Origin: Archangium primigenium
Lineage (GTDB): Bacteria; Myxococcota; Myxococcia; Myxococcales; Myxococcaceae
Direction of reading: 5' to 3'
DNA length: 64,000 nt
NCBI RefSeq assembly: GCF_016904885.1
Contig: NZ_JADWYI010000001.1
Span: 8,427,224 to 8,491,223 of the forward strand
A program made the translations under genes and the position numbers. The notes beneath the pieces are model-generated. The model was not told where the DNA came from and ran no database searches. It saw nothing but the letters and a program-made list of their open reading frames with translations. Below are positions 27,485 through 36,120 of this stretch, piece by piece. The first letter of the stretch is position 1, and the number at the start of each line of letters is the position of its first letter.

Positions 27485-27508
27485 GGCGCCGGGCTCACAG
27501 CCGGCGCC
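27485..27508. terminator. GC-rich hairpin between convergent genes
   Basis: GGCGCCGG (27485-27492), an 8-base loop, then CCGGCGCC (27501-27508): a perfect 8-bp stem just after the kinase gene and inside the last codons of the opposing GT-C gene. A second inverted repeat, GTGAGC (27476-27481) with GCTCAC (27493-27498), contains both stop codons. No T-tract. Confidence 0.5.
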
Positions 27509-28697
27509 ACGCATGGACGAGCTCGGGCAGCACGGCCAGCACGAGCACGTTGAGCCCGATGGACCAGGCCACCAGGCCCTTCCACCACCGCGCCTCCACG
27601 TGCCGGGTGCCCAGCGCCACGAGCACCCAGAGCACCGGCAGGAAGTCCAGGCTGAAGCGCTGCGCGTTCAGCTGCACCCAGCCGTTGTTGTAGTAGTGCA
27701 GCATGTGCAGGAGCGACAGGCCCACCATGCCCCACGCCGCCTGGCGCAGGAACCGCTCCGGCCGCGCCGCCAGCGCCACGAAGACGAAGGGGCTGGCCAG
27801 GGTGAGCGAGGTCCCCATGCCGTCAATGCCCAGCGGCGCCAGCTTCCGGGCCCCGCCGAACTCGAAGTGCGGCCCCTCCAGGAACATGTGGAAGAAGTTG
27901 AAGGGCACGTACGCGGGATGGAACAGCCCGTAGCGCGCCACGCGCTCGGCGAGGAACTCACTCAGGGGCATGCCCGCGTAGCCCGTGTCGAGCGGGTGGC
28001 CGAAGCGCACGGCGTTGAGCATCAGGTAGAGGCCCCCGCAGACGCCCACGAGCGCGAGCGCGAGCACCGCCTCGCGCGCCTGCCGCCGCCGGCCCGCCCC
28101 CGCGTGGCGCCACCACACCATCAGCGCGATGAAGGGCACCAGGTACACACAGAGCTGGCGGCACAGGAAGGCCAGCCCCGCCCACAGCCCCGCCCGCCAG
28201 CCTCGCGCCGGGCCCAGCGCCTCCTCCAAGGCCAGCAACGAGCACGTCACCGCCACCACGTGCGCGAAGAACCACACGGCCTCGCTCTGGACCACGCAGA
28301 ACCAGAAGGCCGTGCCCGCCAGGAGCGCCGCCACCAGCCAGGGACGATCCGCCTCGGGGATGTCCAACCGCCGCAGCACGCGCCACGCGGCCCACGCCGT
28401 CAGGCCCGAGATGACCACGGCCAGGGCGCGGTAGGGCACGCGCTCGTGCCCCACGAGCGCCACCACCGGCAGCAGCACCACCGAGGGGAACGGCGGGAAG
28501 GCCACGTAGTAGCGCTCCCCGTACTGGCTCACGTCCTCCACCGGCCCGGGCACGTCCCAGCGCCCCTCCAGCCAGGACTGGGCCTGGAGGCCATAGAGGT
28601 TGGGCCCGGCGTAGTGCTTCAACTTCAGACTCAACCCGAGCGCGACCAGGGCCAGGGCGAGGAGCAACAGCGTGCGCGAGGAGGACGGAAGGGTCAT
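27495..28697 (-). CDS. Polytopic membrane protein, GT39/GT-C glycosyltransferase-like
   Basis: 400 residues with about ten hydrophobic segments. The first periplasmic loop has an acidic pattern (LEGRWDVPGPVEDVSQYGERYY) and an FPPFPSVVLLP segment, reminiscent of ArnT/PMT-type GT-C enzymes that use polyprenyl-phosphate sugars. I cannot name the exact family. RFSLDFLPVLWVLVALG near the end is typical of such proteins. It is downstream of the secreted protease gene on the same strand (61-bp gap) and convergent with the sensor kinase gene. Confidence 0.65.
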   Translation of the reverse strand: MTLPSSSRTLLLLALALVALGLSLKLKHYAGPNLYGLQAQSWLEGRWDVPGPVEDVSQYGERYYVAFPPFPSVVLLPVVALVGHERVPYRALAVVISGLTAWAAWRVLRRLDIPEADRPWLVAALLAGTAFWFCVVQSEAVWFFAHVVAVTCSLLALEEALGPARGWRAGLWAGLAFLCRQLCVYLVPFIALMVWWRHAGAGRRRQAREAVLALALVGVCGGLYLMLNAVRFGHPLDTGYAGMPLSEFLAERVARYGLFHPAYVPFNFFHMFLEGPHFEFGGARKLAPLGIDGMGTSLTLASPFVFVALAARPERFLRQAAWGMVGLSLLHMLHYYNNGWVQLNAQRFSLDFLPVLWVLVALGTRHVEARWWKGLVAWSIGLNVLVLAVLPELVHAWRRL

Positions 28698-28758
28698 GGG
28701 GCGGGCGGCGCGCTACTTACCACAGCCCTCGCCGCCCTCCGTGTCCCCATCCGCGCGG

Positions 28759-30078
28759 CTAGTAGTAGTACAGCGTGCCCAGATCCGCGGCGATGTCCGA
28801 GGAGTGGCTGAACACGAAGTAATCGTGCGTCGCCGGATCCCCGCCCCACAGCATGCCGCCGATGGGGTTGTGGGTGCCGTTCCAGGTGAAGACCGGCGAG
28901 CCGCTGTCGCCCGCGTCCACGCCGGCGTAGACGGTGTACTGGCACACGAAGTAGCGGCCCGAGCTGGCATCGCGCACCGTCGTGCAGGAATTGTCGAGCT
29001 GGCCATAGGTCCAGCCCGTGGTCTGTCCCACCTTCTCGAAGTACTGGCCCACCATCGGTGCGCTGGCGAAGGTGCGGGGGTAGATGAGCGAGGAGGTGTT
29101 CACCGTCGTGGTGCAGTGGGTCTGCGGCAGCGAGCAGTACCCCACCGGCTGGGCGACCGCCCCCAGCTCGAAGTTGGAGGAGTTCGCGTCCCCCGCGAAG
29201 GCCGAGTCACTGCGCCGGCAGAGCTGCCCGGACGGACAGCCCGGCACGCTCGAGGACGTCTGGAAGATGGGATCCAGGTACTCCGTGGCGAAGGCGAAGG
29301 GGCCCCCCTGGTAGAAGAGCGTGCCCTCCACGCCGCCGGAGGTGTTGGTGCAGTGCGAGTTCGTGATGAAGCCGAACCGGCCGACCGAGGCGCTGTACGC
29401 GGTGTAGCCCGCGGTGCAGGTGGTGTAGCTGAAGTTGCCATTGCGGATGGAGTAGCCGCCGGGCATGGGCCGCGTCTGGGTGCTCAGGGTCGCCATGGCC
29501 TCGAGCCGCCGCTGCCGGGTGACGTCCAGGGACTCGGCCGGCAGACCCAGCCGCGCCCAGTACTCCCGCACGTGCGCCTCGGCCTTCTCGGACAGCACGC
29601 CCACCGACACCCGGTTGGCGCGCTCGTTGGCGTCCAGGCTCTGCACGTCCTCGAGGTTCAGCACGTCCGTGGCGTAGTCGCGAATGCGCGCCAGCTCCGA
29701 GAAGCGGAAGCGCGCCGACTCCACCTGCGCGGGCGCCAGGCGCTGCTGCCGCTGGCCCGTGACGGAGTGGGAGCGCAGCTGGGCGACGGCCTCTCCGATG
29801 GACTGGGCCGTGAGCCGCTCGCCCCGGGGGGCATCCTCCGTCAACAGCACGTGCGCCGCGCCATCCTCGCCCAGGTAGAGCCCGCCCAGGTGCGGCATCA
29901 GCGTCTCCAACTGGAGCAGCGCCTCGTCCGTGTTGGGCGCGGTGGACAGCACGTGCAGCGCGCTGGCCACGGAGCGCTCGAGCGCCGCGCGATCCGGCAC
30001 GGCGTCCGCGTTCGCGGCGGCGAGGGCGGGACTGGACATCAGAACGGCACACGACAGCCAGGACTGAGCGATTTTCAT
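28759..30078 (-). CDS. Secreted trypsin-like serine protease with pro-region
   Basis: 439 residues: signal peptide (about 1-22), a pro-region of about 180 residues, and a chymotrypsin-fold domain (about 205-439) of the streptogrisin/alpha-lytic type. The catalytic triad is His242 (FITNSHCT), Asp291 (CRRSDSAFA) and Ser392 (GDSGSP). Several paired cysteines suggest disulphides. This architecture is an exported, self-processed protease, fitting a predatory myxobacterium. It starts a leftward pair with the GT-C gene; the divergent gene is the isochorismatase-family hydrolase, with 189 bp between. Confidence 0.9.
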   Translation of the reverse strand: MKIAQSWLSCAVLMSSPALAAANADAVPDRAALERSVASALHVLSTAPNTDEALLQLETLMPHLGGLYLGEDGAAHVLLTEDAPRGERLTAQSIGEAVAQLRSHSVTGQRQQRLAPAQVESARFRFSELARIRDYATDVLNLEDVQSLDANERANRVSVGVLSEKAEAHVREYWARLGLPAESLDVTRQRRLEAMATLSTQTRPMPGGYSIRNGNFSYTTCTAGYTAYSASVGRFGFITNSHCTNTSGGVEGTLFYQGGPFAFATEYLDPIFQTSSSVPGCPSGQLCRRSDSAFAGDANSSNFELGAVAQPVGYCSLPQTHCTTTVNTSSLIYPRTFASAPMVGQYFEKVGQTTGWTYGQLDNSCTTVRDASSGRYFVCQYTVYAGVDAGDSGSPVFTWNGTHNPIGGMLWGGDPATHDYFVFSHSSDIAADLGTLYYY

Positions 30079-30267
30079 GGGGTTGCGGACAGCCTCTCGG
30101 GAGAAAAACCCGCCCCCTCTACCGCATGGACTTCACGCGGAGATATGAACTGGTTCACACCCGCGCGGGGGGCTGGGCGGCTCGTTTGACCTCCAGGGGA
30201 CACTCCCGCGCGGCGGGATGGAGCAGGGCGCACGTGCTCGTTACGTTCGGCCCTTTGGCCCACGCCC

Positions 30268-30876
30268 ATGCCCGACCAGCGCTCCGACATCGCCCTGTTG
30301 ATCATCGACGTCCTCAATGATCTGGAGTTCCCCGGAGGTGAACGCGTGTTGCCCTGGGCCCTGCGCATGACCGAGCGGCTGGGGCCGTTCGCCGAGCAGA
30401 TGCGCAAGGCCAACGTGCCGGTCATCTACGTCAACGACAACTTCGACCAGTGGCACAGCGACTTCGCCGAGCTCTACCGGTATTGCACGCGCAAGGACGC
30501 CCGGGGACGCGCCGTGGCGCGCGCCCTCAAGCCCGCGCCCGACGACTACTTCATCCTCAAGCCCAAGCACTCGGCCTTCTTCGCCACGTCGCTCGTGCCG
30601 TTGCTGGAGCACCTCGGAACGAAGCGGCTGCTCATGGCGGGCCTGGCGACGAACCTGTGCGTGTTCTTCAGCGCCCATGACGCGCACATGCACGAGTACA
30701 AGATCACCGTGCTCAGCGACTGCTGCGCCGCGGAGAGCGACACCGACCACGACATGGCCCTGCAGCAACTCCAGCGCTTCCTGCACGTGCGCGTGCAGCG
30801 CAGCGACGAGGTGAAGGTGGGCGCGTCGTCCCGGCGCAAGCGGACCGCCCGCAAGACGCCCGAATCCCAGAAGTGA
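30268..30876 (+). CDS. Isochorismatase-family cysteine hydrolase
   Basis: A 202-residue enzyme. The Cys-hydrolase triad is visible: Asp14 (LIIDVLND), Lys98 (ILKPKHSAF) and Cys131 (LATNLCVFFSAHDA). The family includes nicotinamidases and isochorismatases; the substrate cannot be read from sequence. The C-terminus is a basic Arg/Lys tail. Its TGA overlaps a GTG codon of the following MBL-fold frame (GTGA), so the two may be coupled. Confidence 0.88.
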   Translation: MPDQRSDIALLIIDVLNDLEFPGGERVLPWALRMTERLGPFAEQMRKANVPVIYVNDNFDQWHSDFAELYRYCTRKDARGRAVARALKPAPDDYFILKPKHSAFFATSLVPLLEHLGTKRLLMAGLATNLCVFFSAHDAHMHEYKITVLSDCCAAESDTDHDMALQQLQRFLHVRVQRSDEVKVGASSRRKRTARKTPESQK

Positions 30877-30896
30877 AGCCCTGTCCCTGGACTCCC

Positions 30897-31673
30897 ATGC
30901 ACCTGCGCCGCGCCCTCGCCACCACCACGACCCTGCTGCTGTTGTCCTCCTGCACCGCCGAGCCGGTGACCCCGCCCGGGACGAACATCCCCGACGTGGA
31001 CATGTCGGGAGACCGCGTCCCGACGGCCCAGGGCGACATCGTCATCCACCCCATCAACCACGCCACGCTCGCGCTCGGGTGGATGGGCAAGACGCACTAC
31101 GTCGATCCGGTGGGAGACGCCGCGCGCTTCGAGGGCCTGCCCGCCGCGGACGTCATCCTCTTGACCGACCTCCACGCGGACCACCTGAGCGTGGAGCGGT
31201 TGAGCGCGCTGGTGACGCCGGACACGGTCATCGTCGCGCCCCAGGCCGTGTACACGCAGCTGCCGGCCGCGCTCCAGGCCGTCACGCGGGTGCTCGCCAA
31301 CGGGGAGACCACGAGCGTGGCGGGCCTGCGCGTCGAGGCGGTGCCCATGTACAACCTCACGCCCGAGCGCCTGGGCTACCACGAGAAGGGCCGGGGCAAC
31401 GGCTACGTGCTCTCGGACACGCAGCGGCGCGTCTACATCGCCGGCGACACCGAGGACACGCCCGAGATGCGCGCGCTGCGCGACATCGACGTGGCCTTCG
31501 TGCCGATGAACCTGCCCTACACCATGACGGTGCAGCAGGCGGCGGACGCGGTGCGCGCGTTCACGCCCGGCATCGTCTACCCGTACCACTCGCGCGGCAG
31601 CGACCTGAACGAGTTCAAGCGCCTGGTGGGCCCGGACGGGGCCATCGAGGTGCGCCTGCGCGCGTGGTACTGA
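30897..31673 (+). CDS. MBL-fold metal-dependent hydrolase, lipoprotein
   Basis: 258 residues from ATG 30897. MHLRRALATTTTLLLLSSC is a lipoprotein signal. The body is a UlaG/YfkL-like metallo-beta-lactamase fold: HPINHATLAL, LLTDLHADHLS (HxHxDH variant DLHADH), AGDTEDTPE, and YPYHSRGSDLNEF at the end. It likely acts as an envelope-bound phosphodiesterase or lactonase of unknown substrate. A GTG at 30873 overlapping the previous stop is an alternative start that adds 8 residues before the signal. Convergent with the GATase-transglutaminase gene, 9 bp apart. Confidence 0.85.
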   Translation: MHLRRALATTTTLLLLSSCTAEPVTPPGTNIPDVDMSGDRVPTAQGDIVIHPINHATLALGWMGKTHYVDPVGDAARFEGLPAADVILLTDLHADHLSVERLSALVTPDTVIVAPQAVYTQLPAALQAVTRVLANGETTSVAGLRVEAVPMYNLTPERLGYHEKGRGNGYVLSDTQRRVYIAGDTEDTPEMRALRDIDVAFVPMNLPYTMTVQQAADAVRAFTPGIVYPYHSRGSDLNEFKRLVGPDGAIEVRLRAWY

Positions 31674-31682
31674 GCGCGCCCG

Positions 31683-33440
31683 TCAGCCCTCCACCGGCTC
31701 GCAGCGCACGGACACCTCCAGGCGCTCGCGGCCACCGCCCAGGTAGATGGTGCCCGCGGTGGGCGTGGTGTCCGTGTACTGACGGCCCACCGCCACCCGC
31801 ACGTGGTCCGTCTGGGTGAGGATGCCGTTGGTGGGATCGAAGCCCTTCCAGCCCACCTCGGGCAGATACACCTGGACCCAGGCGTGCGAGGCCTCGGCCT
31901 GCGCCTGGTTGGCGTGCTTGGGGCCCGTGTAGATGTAGCCGCAGGTGTAGCGCGCGGGCACGCCCAAGAGGCGCGCCAGGCAGATGAAGACGTTGGCGAA
32001 GTCCTGACACACGCCCTGGCGCTCCGAATACACGTCGAAGGGCGTGGTGCTCAGCGTGGTGGAGCCCTGGACGTAGCGGTACTCCTTGTAGATGCTGAAG
32101 TTCATGTCCAGCAGCGTGTCGAGCAGGTCGAAGTCGTTGCGGCGCGCGAAGCTCATCGCGTACTCGACCAGCTCGTCCAACTGGGTGTCCGGCAGCTCCG
32201 GCGGCAGCAGGTAGGGCTGGAGCATGTTGCGCTGCCAGGGCATCCACACGAGCGGCAGCGTGGAGCGCTCGCGCAGCGGGCGGTAGCCGAGCGGATCCGT
32301 GTCCCGCAGCTCCACGCGCGAGCGGCCCTCGATGACGAGCTCCGTGTAGGGCGACTCCACGAGCACCTTGCGCACGCGGTTGCCGAAGACGTCCTCGTAG
32401 TCGGCCCGCGTGACGCCCGAGGACATGCTCACCTCGTGGGACAGCAGGGACTGGAGCCGGTCGTGGAACGGGGTGAGCCGCAGCTTGTGCGCGCTGCGCT
32501 CCACGGGCTGGTCGTAGCGGTAGACGGTGCGGTGGACCACGTCCATGACGCGCACCGGGGCCACCGGCGGACGGCGCAGGCGCTTGCGGGCCTCGAACTC
32601 GGTGACGGCGGAGGACGGGGGCGCGCCCGCCTCCTGGCTCCAGGAGGGCAGCACCTCGGCGCGCAAGGCGCCCTGGCGGATGAGCAGCAGCGCGCCCGGG
32701 GAGATCTGCTTCCAGTGGGCGGGCACCTCGGTGCGCGAGGTCAGGGGATCCGTGCTGACGATGAAGCCCTTGCGGCTCTTGGCGCCGCGCTTGGTGAGGT
32801 CCAGCTCCAGGTCCTCGTCGCCGAGGATGAGCCGCTCATAGGGCGGCGCGAGCTGCCACAGCCAGCACCTGGTGGCGCCGGTGCGGTCCGCGTAGACGCA
32901 CAGGTCCTGCCCGTCCGAGATGACGAGCGTGATGGGCCCCAGGCCATTCATCTCCTCGAGCCAGCCGCGCAGCTGCGCCGGATCCGCGTCCCCGAGGCTG
33001 TGCCAGCCCTGCTCGCGCATCCAGTCGAGCAGCCGGCAGAACAGGGCCTCCGAGTCGGTGGAGCCCACGGGCTCGAAGGTGGCGCCCGGCGGAATGGGCA
33101 GACGCTGCTCGAGGCTGCCGCTGTGCGCGAGCAGCCAGTCGCGACCCCACGCGCTGCGACAGAAGGGCTGGGTGTTGGCCTCGGTGATGGGCCCCCAGGT
33201 GGCGGTCCGCAGGTGCAGCAGGAAGATGGAGGACTCCAGCGGATCCCACGTCCTCACCAGCTCGCTGCGGGTGCTGCCCGGGTGGGGGCCGGCCTCCTTG
33301 AGCAGCGCGGCGGCGAACTCGCCCCCCGGGTAGTAGCCCACGCCCCAGCCATCGGGCGGCTTGCGGCCCGGGGACAGGCAGCGCAGGTCGAGGCTGGGGG
33401 CGAGCTCTCCTTCGAAGGACAGCGCGAGCAGGTTGAGCAT
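31683..33440 (-). CDS. Class II glutamine amidotransferase-like domain fused to transglutaminase-like protease
   Basis: 585 residues. Residues 1-265 are a class II (Ntn) amidotransferase fold (PDGWGVGYYPGGE, HLRTATWGPITEANTQPF, LLAHSGSLEQ, STDSEALFC), but residue 2 is Leu where family members have the catalytic Cys. Residues about 300-585 are a bacterial transglutaminase N domain plus transglutaminase-like domain with an intact triad: Cys478 (RQGVCQDF), His519 (SHAWVQVY) and Asp535 (GFDPTNG). It is the last gene of a three-gene operon with ATP-grasp and alpha-E proteins. In published comparative genomics this set is proposed to make and cleave peptide or amide bonds. Confidence 0.88.
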   Translation of the reverse strand: MLNLLALSFEGELAPSLDLRCLSPGRKPPDGWGVGYYPGGEFAAALLKEAGPHPGSTRSELVRTWDPLESSIFLLHLRTATWGPITEANTQPFCRSAWGRDWLLAHSGSLEQRLPIPPGATFEPVGSTDSEALFCRLLDWMREQGWHSLGDADPAQLRGWLEEMNGLGPITLVISDGQDLCVYADRTGATRCWLWQLAPPYERLILGDEDLELDLTKRGAKSRKGFIVSTDPLTSRTEVPAHWKQISPGALLLIRQGALRAEVLPSWSQEAGAPPSSAVTEFEARKRLRRPPVAPVRVMDVVHRTVYRYDQPVERSAHKLRLTPFHDRLQSLLSHEVSMSSGVTRADYEDVFGNRVRKVLVESPYTELVIEGRSRVELRDTDPLGYRPLRERSTLPLVWMPWQRNMLQPYLLPPELPDTQLDELVEYAMSFARRNDFDLLDTLLDMNFSIYKEYRYVQGSTTLSTTPFDVYSERQGVCQDFANVFICLARLLGVPARYTCGYIYTGPKHANQAQAEASHAWVQVYLPEVGWKGFDPTNGILTQTDHVRVAVGRQYTDTTPTAGTIYLGGGRERLEVSVRCEPVEG

Positions 33441-33453
33441 GTGGCCCGCGAAT

Positions 33454-34455
33454 CTACCCAGCCATCACCTGCGTTCCCAGTGCGACGGGGGCCTCGGGGG
33501 GCTTGCGGCCGAAATACTCCTCGGAGATGAGGGCGCACAGGTCCGCCGTCCCCTCCACCATCCGGGTGAGCAGGGCATGCACCGTGGCATCCGGGCTCGC
33601 GAGCGCCTGCGGGCGCAGCTCGGCGAGCAGGGGCAGGGACAGGGCCAGCGTCCGCCTGCCTGGCAGCTGGGGCTCGGCGTCCGGCGGGCACAGGCGCACC
33701 AGGTAGCGGTACGCCGAGTCGAGGCAGTAGTGGACCGAGCGGGGAAAGCGCGACTCGAACAGGAGGAAGGACGCCACGGCGTCCCCCGTCACCCGGCCCG
33801 AGTGGGTCTTCATGAAGGGCTCGAAGCCGGAGCAGGCACGCAGGAGGGACAGCCACAGCGCCGTCTCCACCACCGGGTGGCCCGGACGCATGCCGGAGAA
33901 GACGTGGTGGTGCACGTCCAAGAGGCGCGCCGTCTGGCCCACGCGCTCGAGCATCACCCCGAGCCAGATGAAGTCCAGGGGCGTGTCGTGGAGCATGGTG
34001 CTGCGAAACAGGCCCAGGCACAGCTGCACCATGCGGCGGATGTGCTGGAAGAAGCCGTAGCGCGAGTGCTCGAACTCCTCGCGGCCCGCGTCGCCCAGGA
34101 GCCACAGGTACAGCTCGTTGGTGACTTCCCAGCACTCCTTGCTCACCACCTCGCGGATGGTGCGCGCGGCCTCGCGGGCCGCCGAGAGGGTGTTGAACAG
34201 GCTGGAGGTGTTCGACTCCTCCCACGTCATGAAGCGCTGCACGTCCTCGGCGTCCGCCTCGCGCTCCGCGCCATACCGCGCGGTGAAGGCGGGGTGCTCG
34301 CCGAAGACGACCACCACGGGCGTCCACAACTGCTCGGCGCCCAGCTCCGCGTCCAGCGCGAGCTGCCCCGTCATCTGCAACACCCGGGCGGTGCTCTCCG
34401 CGCGCTCCAGGTAGCGGCCCAACCAGAAACAGTTCTCCGCGATGCGCGCGATCAT
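33454..34455 (-). CDS. Alpha-E domain protein
   Basis: A 333-residue, all-helical protein. MIARIAENCFWLGRYLERAE is the diagnostic start of the alpha-E family, with repeated R/E pairs and LERVGQTARLLDVHHHVF in the middle. Its biochemical role is unknown; it always travels with circularly permuted ATP-grasp and transglutaminase-like genes and is thought to be a helper or enzyme of the same amide chemistry. ATG 34455 overlaps the upstream stop (ATGA) with AAGGAGG before it. The longer ORF to 34989 is only read-through inside the ATP-grasp gene. The fusion gene starts 13 bp downstream. Confidence 0.93.
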   Translation of the reverse strand: MIARIAENCFWLGRYLERAESTARVLQMTGQLALDAELGAEQLWTPVVVVFGEHPAFTARYGAEREADAEDVQRFMTWEESNTSSLFNTLSAAREAARTIREVVSKECWEVTNELYLWLLGDAGREEFEHSRYGFFQHIRRMVQLCLGLFRSTMLHDTPLDFIWLGVMLERVGQTARLLDVHHHVFSGMRPGHPVVETALWLSLLRACSGFEPFMKTHSGRVTGDAVASFLLFESRFPRSVHYCLDSAYRYLVRLCPPDAEPQLPGRRTLALSLPLLAELRPQALASPDATVHALLTRMVEGTADLCALISEEYFGRKPPEAPVALGTQVMAG

Positions 34456-35933
34456 ACGGCCTCCTTCTGCACCCAGGTGTCCTTGGAGCCGCCGCCCTGG
34501 CTGGAGTTGACGACGTAGGAGCCCGCGCGCAGGGCCACGCGGCTCAGGCCTCCGGGCAGGACCCAGGGCCCCTGGGGCCCGGTGAGGATGTACGGCCGCA
34601 GGTCCACGCGACGCGGCACCACCTTGCGCGTGGCCGCGTCCCACGTGGGACAGGTGGACAGCTCCACGCGCGGCTGGGCGATGTAGCGCCGCGGGTGGGC
34701 GAGGATGCGCTGGCGGAAGTCCTCGCGCTCCTCGGCGGTGGACTGGGGACCCATCAACATGCCGTAGCCCCCCGCCTCGTCCACCGTCTTCACCACCAGC
34801 TCGTTCAGGTGCTCGAGCACGTAGCGCCTGTCCTCCTCGCGGGCGCACACGTAGGTGGGCACCTGCTCGAGGATGGGCTGCTCGCCCAGGTAGAAGCGGA
34901 TGAAGTCCGGCACGAAGGCGTACGTGGCCTTGTCGTCCGCCACGCCGTTGCCCGGCGCGTTGGCCAGGGTGACGTTGCCCGCGGCCCACGCGCGCAAGAG
35001 CCCCCGCACGCCCAGCATGCTGTCCGGACGGAAGGCCTCCGGGTCCAGGAAGGCATCGTCGATGCGCCGGTAGATGACGTGCACGCGGCGCGGCCCGCGC
35101 GTGGTGCGCAGGAAGACGCGGTCGTCGTCCACGAACAGGTCCTCGCCATGCACGAGCGGCACGCCCATGGTGCGCGCGAGGAAGCTGTGCTCGAAGTAGG
35201 CGGAGTTGTACGGCCCGGGCGTGAGGATGACGACGGTGGAGTGCTCCGGATCCTCGGGCGACACGGCGCGCAGCGTCTCGGCGAGCCGCGCCGGGTAGTG
35301 GTCCACGCGGCGCACGCGCGCCATCTCCAGCACGTCGGGCACCACGCGCTTGGAGAGGATGCGGCCCTCCATCACGTAGGACACCCCCGAGGGCGTGCGC
35401 AGGTTGTCCTCCAGCACCTGGTAGGTGCCGCGCCCGTCGCGGATGAGGTCGATGCCCGCGATGTGGATGCGCACCCGGCCCGCGGGCCGCACGCCCCTCA
35501 GCCGCGGCAGATAGAGCGGCGTGTTGAGGATGAGCTCGCGCAACTCCGGCCGCTCGGCGAACAGCCGCTGCGGGCCGTACACGTCATCCAGGAAGAGGCC
35601 CAGCGCGCGGATGCGCTGCTCCAGGCCCCGCTCCATGTGCGCCCAGTCCGACGCCGACACGAGCCGCGGTATGAGGCAGAAGGGGAAGATGCGCTCGGTG
35701 CCCCGCTGGTCCGAGTACACGGAGAACGTCACGCCCTGGTTGAGCAGGGCCCGCTCCGCCAGGGCCTGCATGCGCGCGAAGTCCTCCGGCGGGCGCGCGC
35801 CCAACACGGCCAACAGCTTCTGGAAGTCCTGTCGGGCGACGCCATCGGGGCCCATCAGCTCGTCGATGCTGCCCGGCATGAGGCCGTAACCGGCGAACAG
35901 ACCCGGGTCGTGCGGAAGCGGTGGTTGTCTCAT
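34452..35933 (-). CDS. Circularly permuted ATP-grasp protein
   Basis: A 493-residue predicted carboxylate-amine ligase. Family motifs: GLMPGSIDELMGPDG, VYSDQRGTERIFPF, IAGIDLIRDGRGTYQVLEDN, LRTPSGVSYVMEGR, PGPYNSAYFEHSFLAR, NAPGNGVADDKATYAFVPD and SSQGGGSKDTWV at the end. It is expected to form an amide or peptide bond at ATP expense; the substrate is unknown. First gene of the operon with alpha-E (4-base overlap) and GATase-transglutaminase. Upstream 35934-36120 is shared with the divergent lipoprotein gene. Confidence 0.92.
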   Translation of the reverse strand: MRQPPLPHDPGLFAGYGLMPGSIDELMGPDGVARQDFQKLLAVLGARPPEDFARMQALAERALLNQGVTFSVYSDQRGTERIFPFCLIPRLVSASDWAHMERGLEQRIRALGLFLDDVYGPQRLFAERPELRELILNTPLYLPRLRGVRPAGRVRIHIAGIDLIRDGRGTYQVLEDNLRTPSGVSYVMEGRILSKRVVPDVLEMARVRRVDHYPARLAETLRAVSPEDPEHSTVVILTPGPYNSAYFEHSFLARTMGVPLVHGEDLFVDDDRVFLRTTRGPRRVHVIYRRIDDAFLDPEAFRPDSMLGVRGLLRAWAAGNVTLANAPGNGVADDKATYAFVPDFIRFYLGEQPILEQVPTYVCAREEDRRYVLEHLNELVVKTVDEAGGYGMLMGPQSTAEEREDFRQRILAHPRRYIAQPRVELSTCPTWDAATRKVVPRRVDLRPYILTGPQGPWVLPGGLSRVALRAGSYVVNSSQGGGSKDTWVQKEAV

Positions 35934-36120
35934 TCTGTGGTGTGGGCTCTCCGCTGCCCGGGATGGCGGGCCCGGGAACGCACGACGCCGCGCGTCAACC
36001 CGAGTCTAGCGGTGCCCCTCGTCCACGTATAGACGGTGTTTCGCGATCCGCGAGAAAAGGAGGTTCGTTGGGCAACACATGGACGGCTTGAGCGAACGAG
36101 TCGCGAAGGAGGTCAGGACG

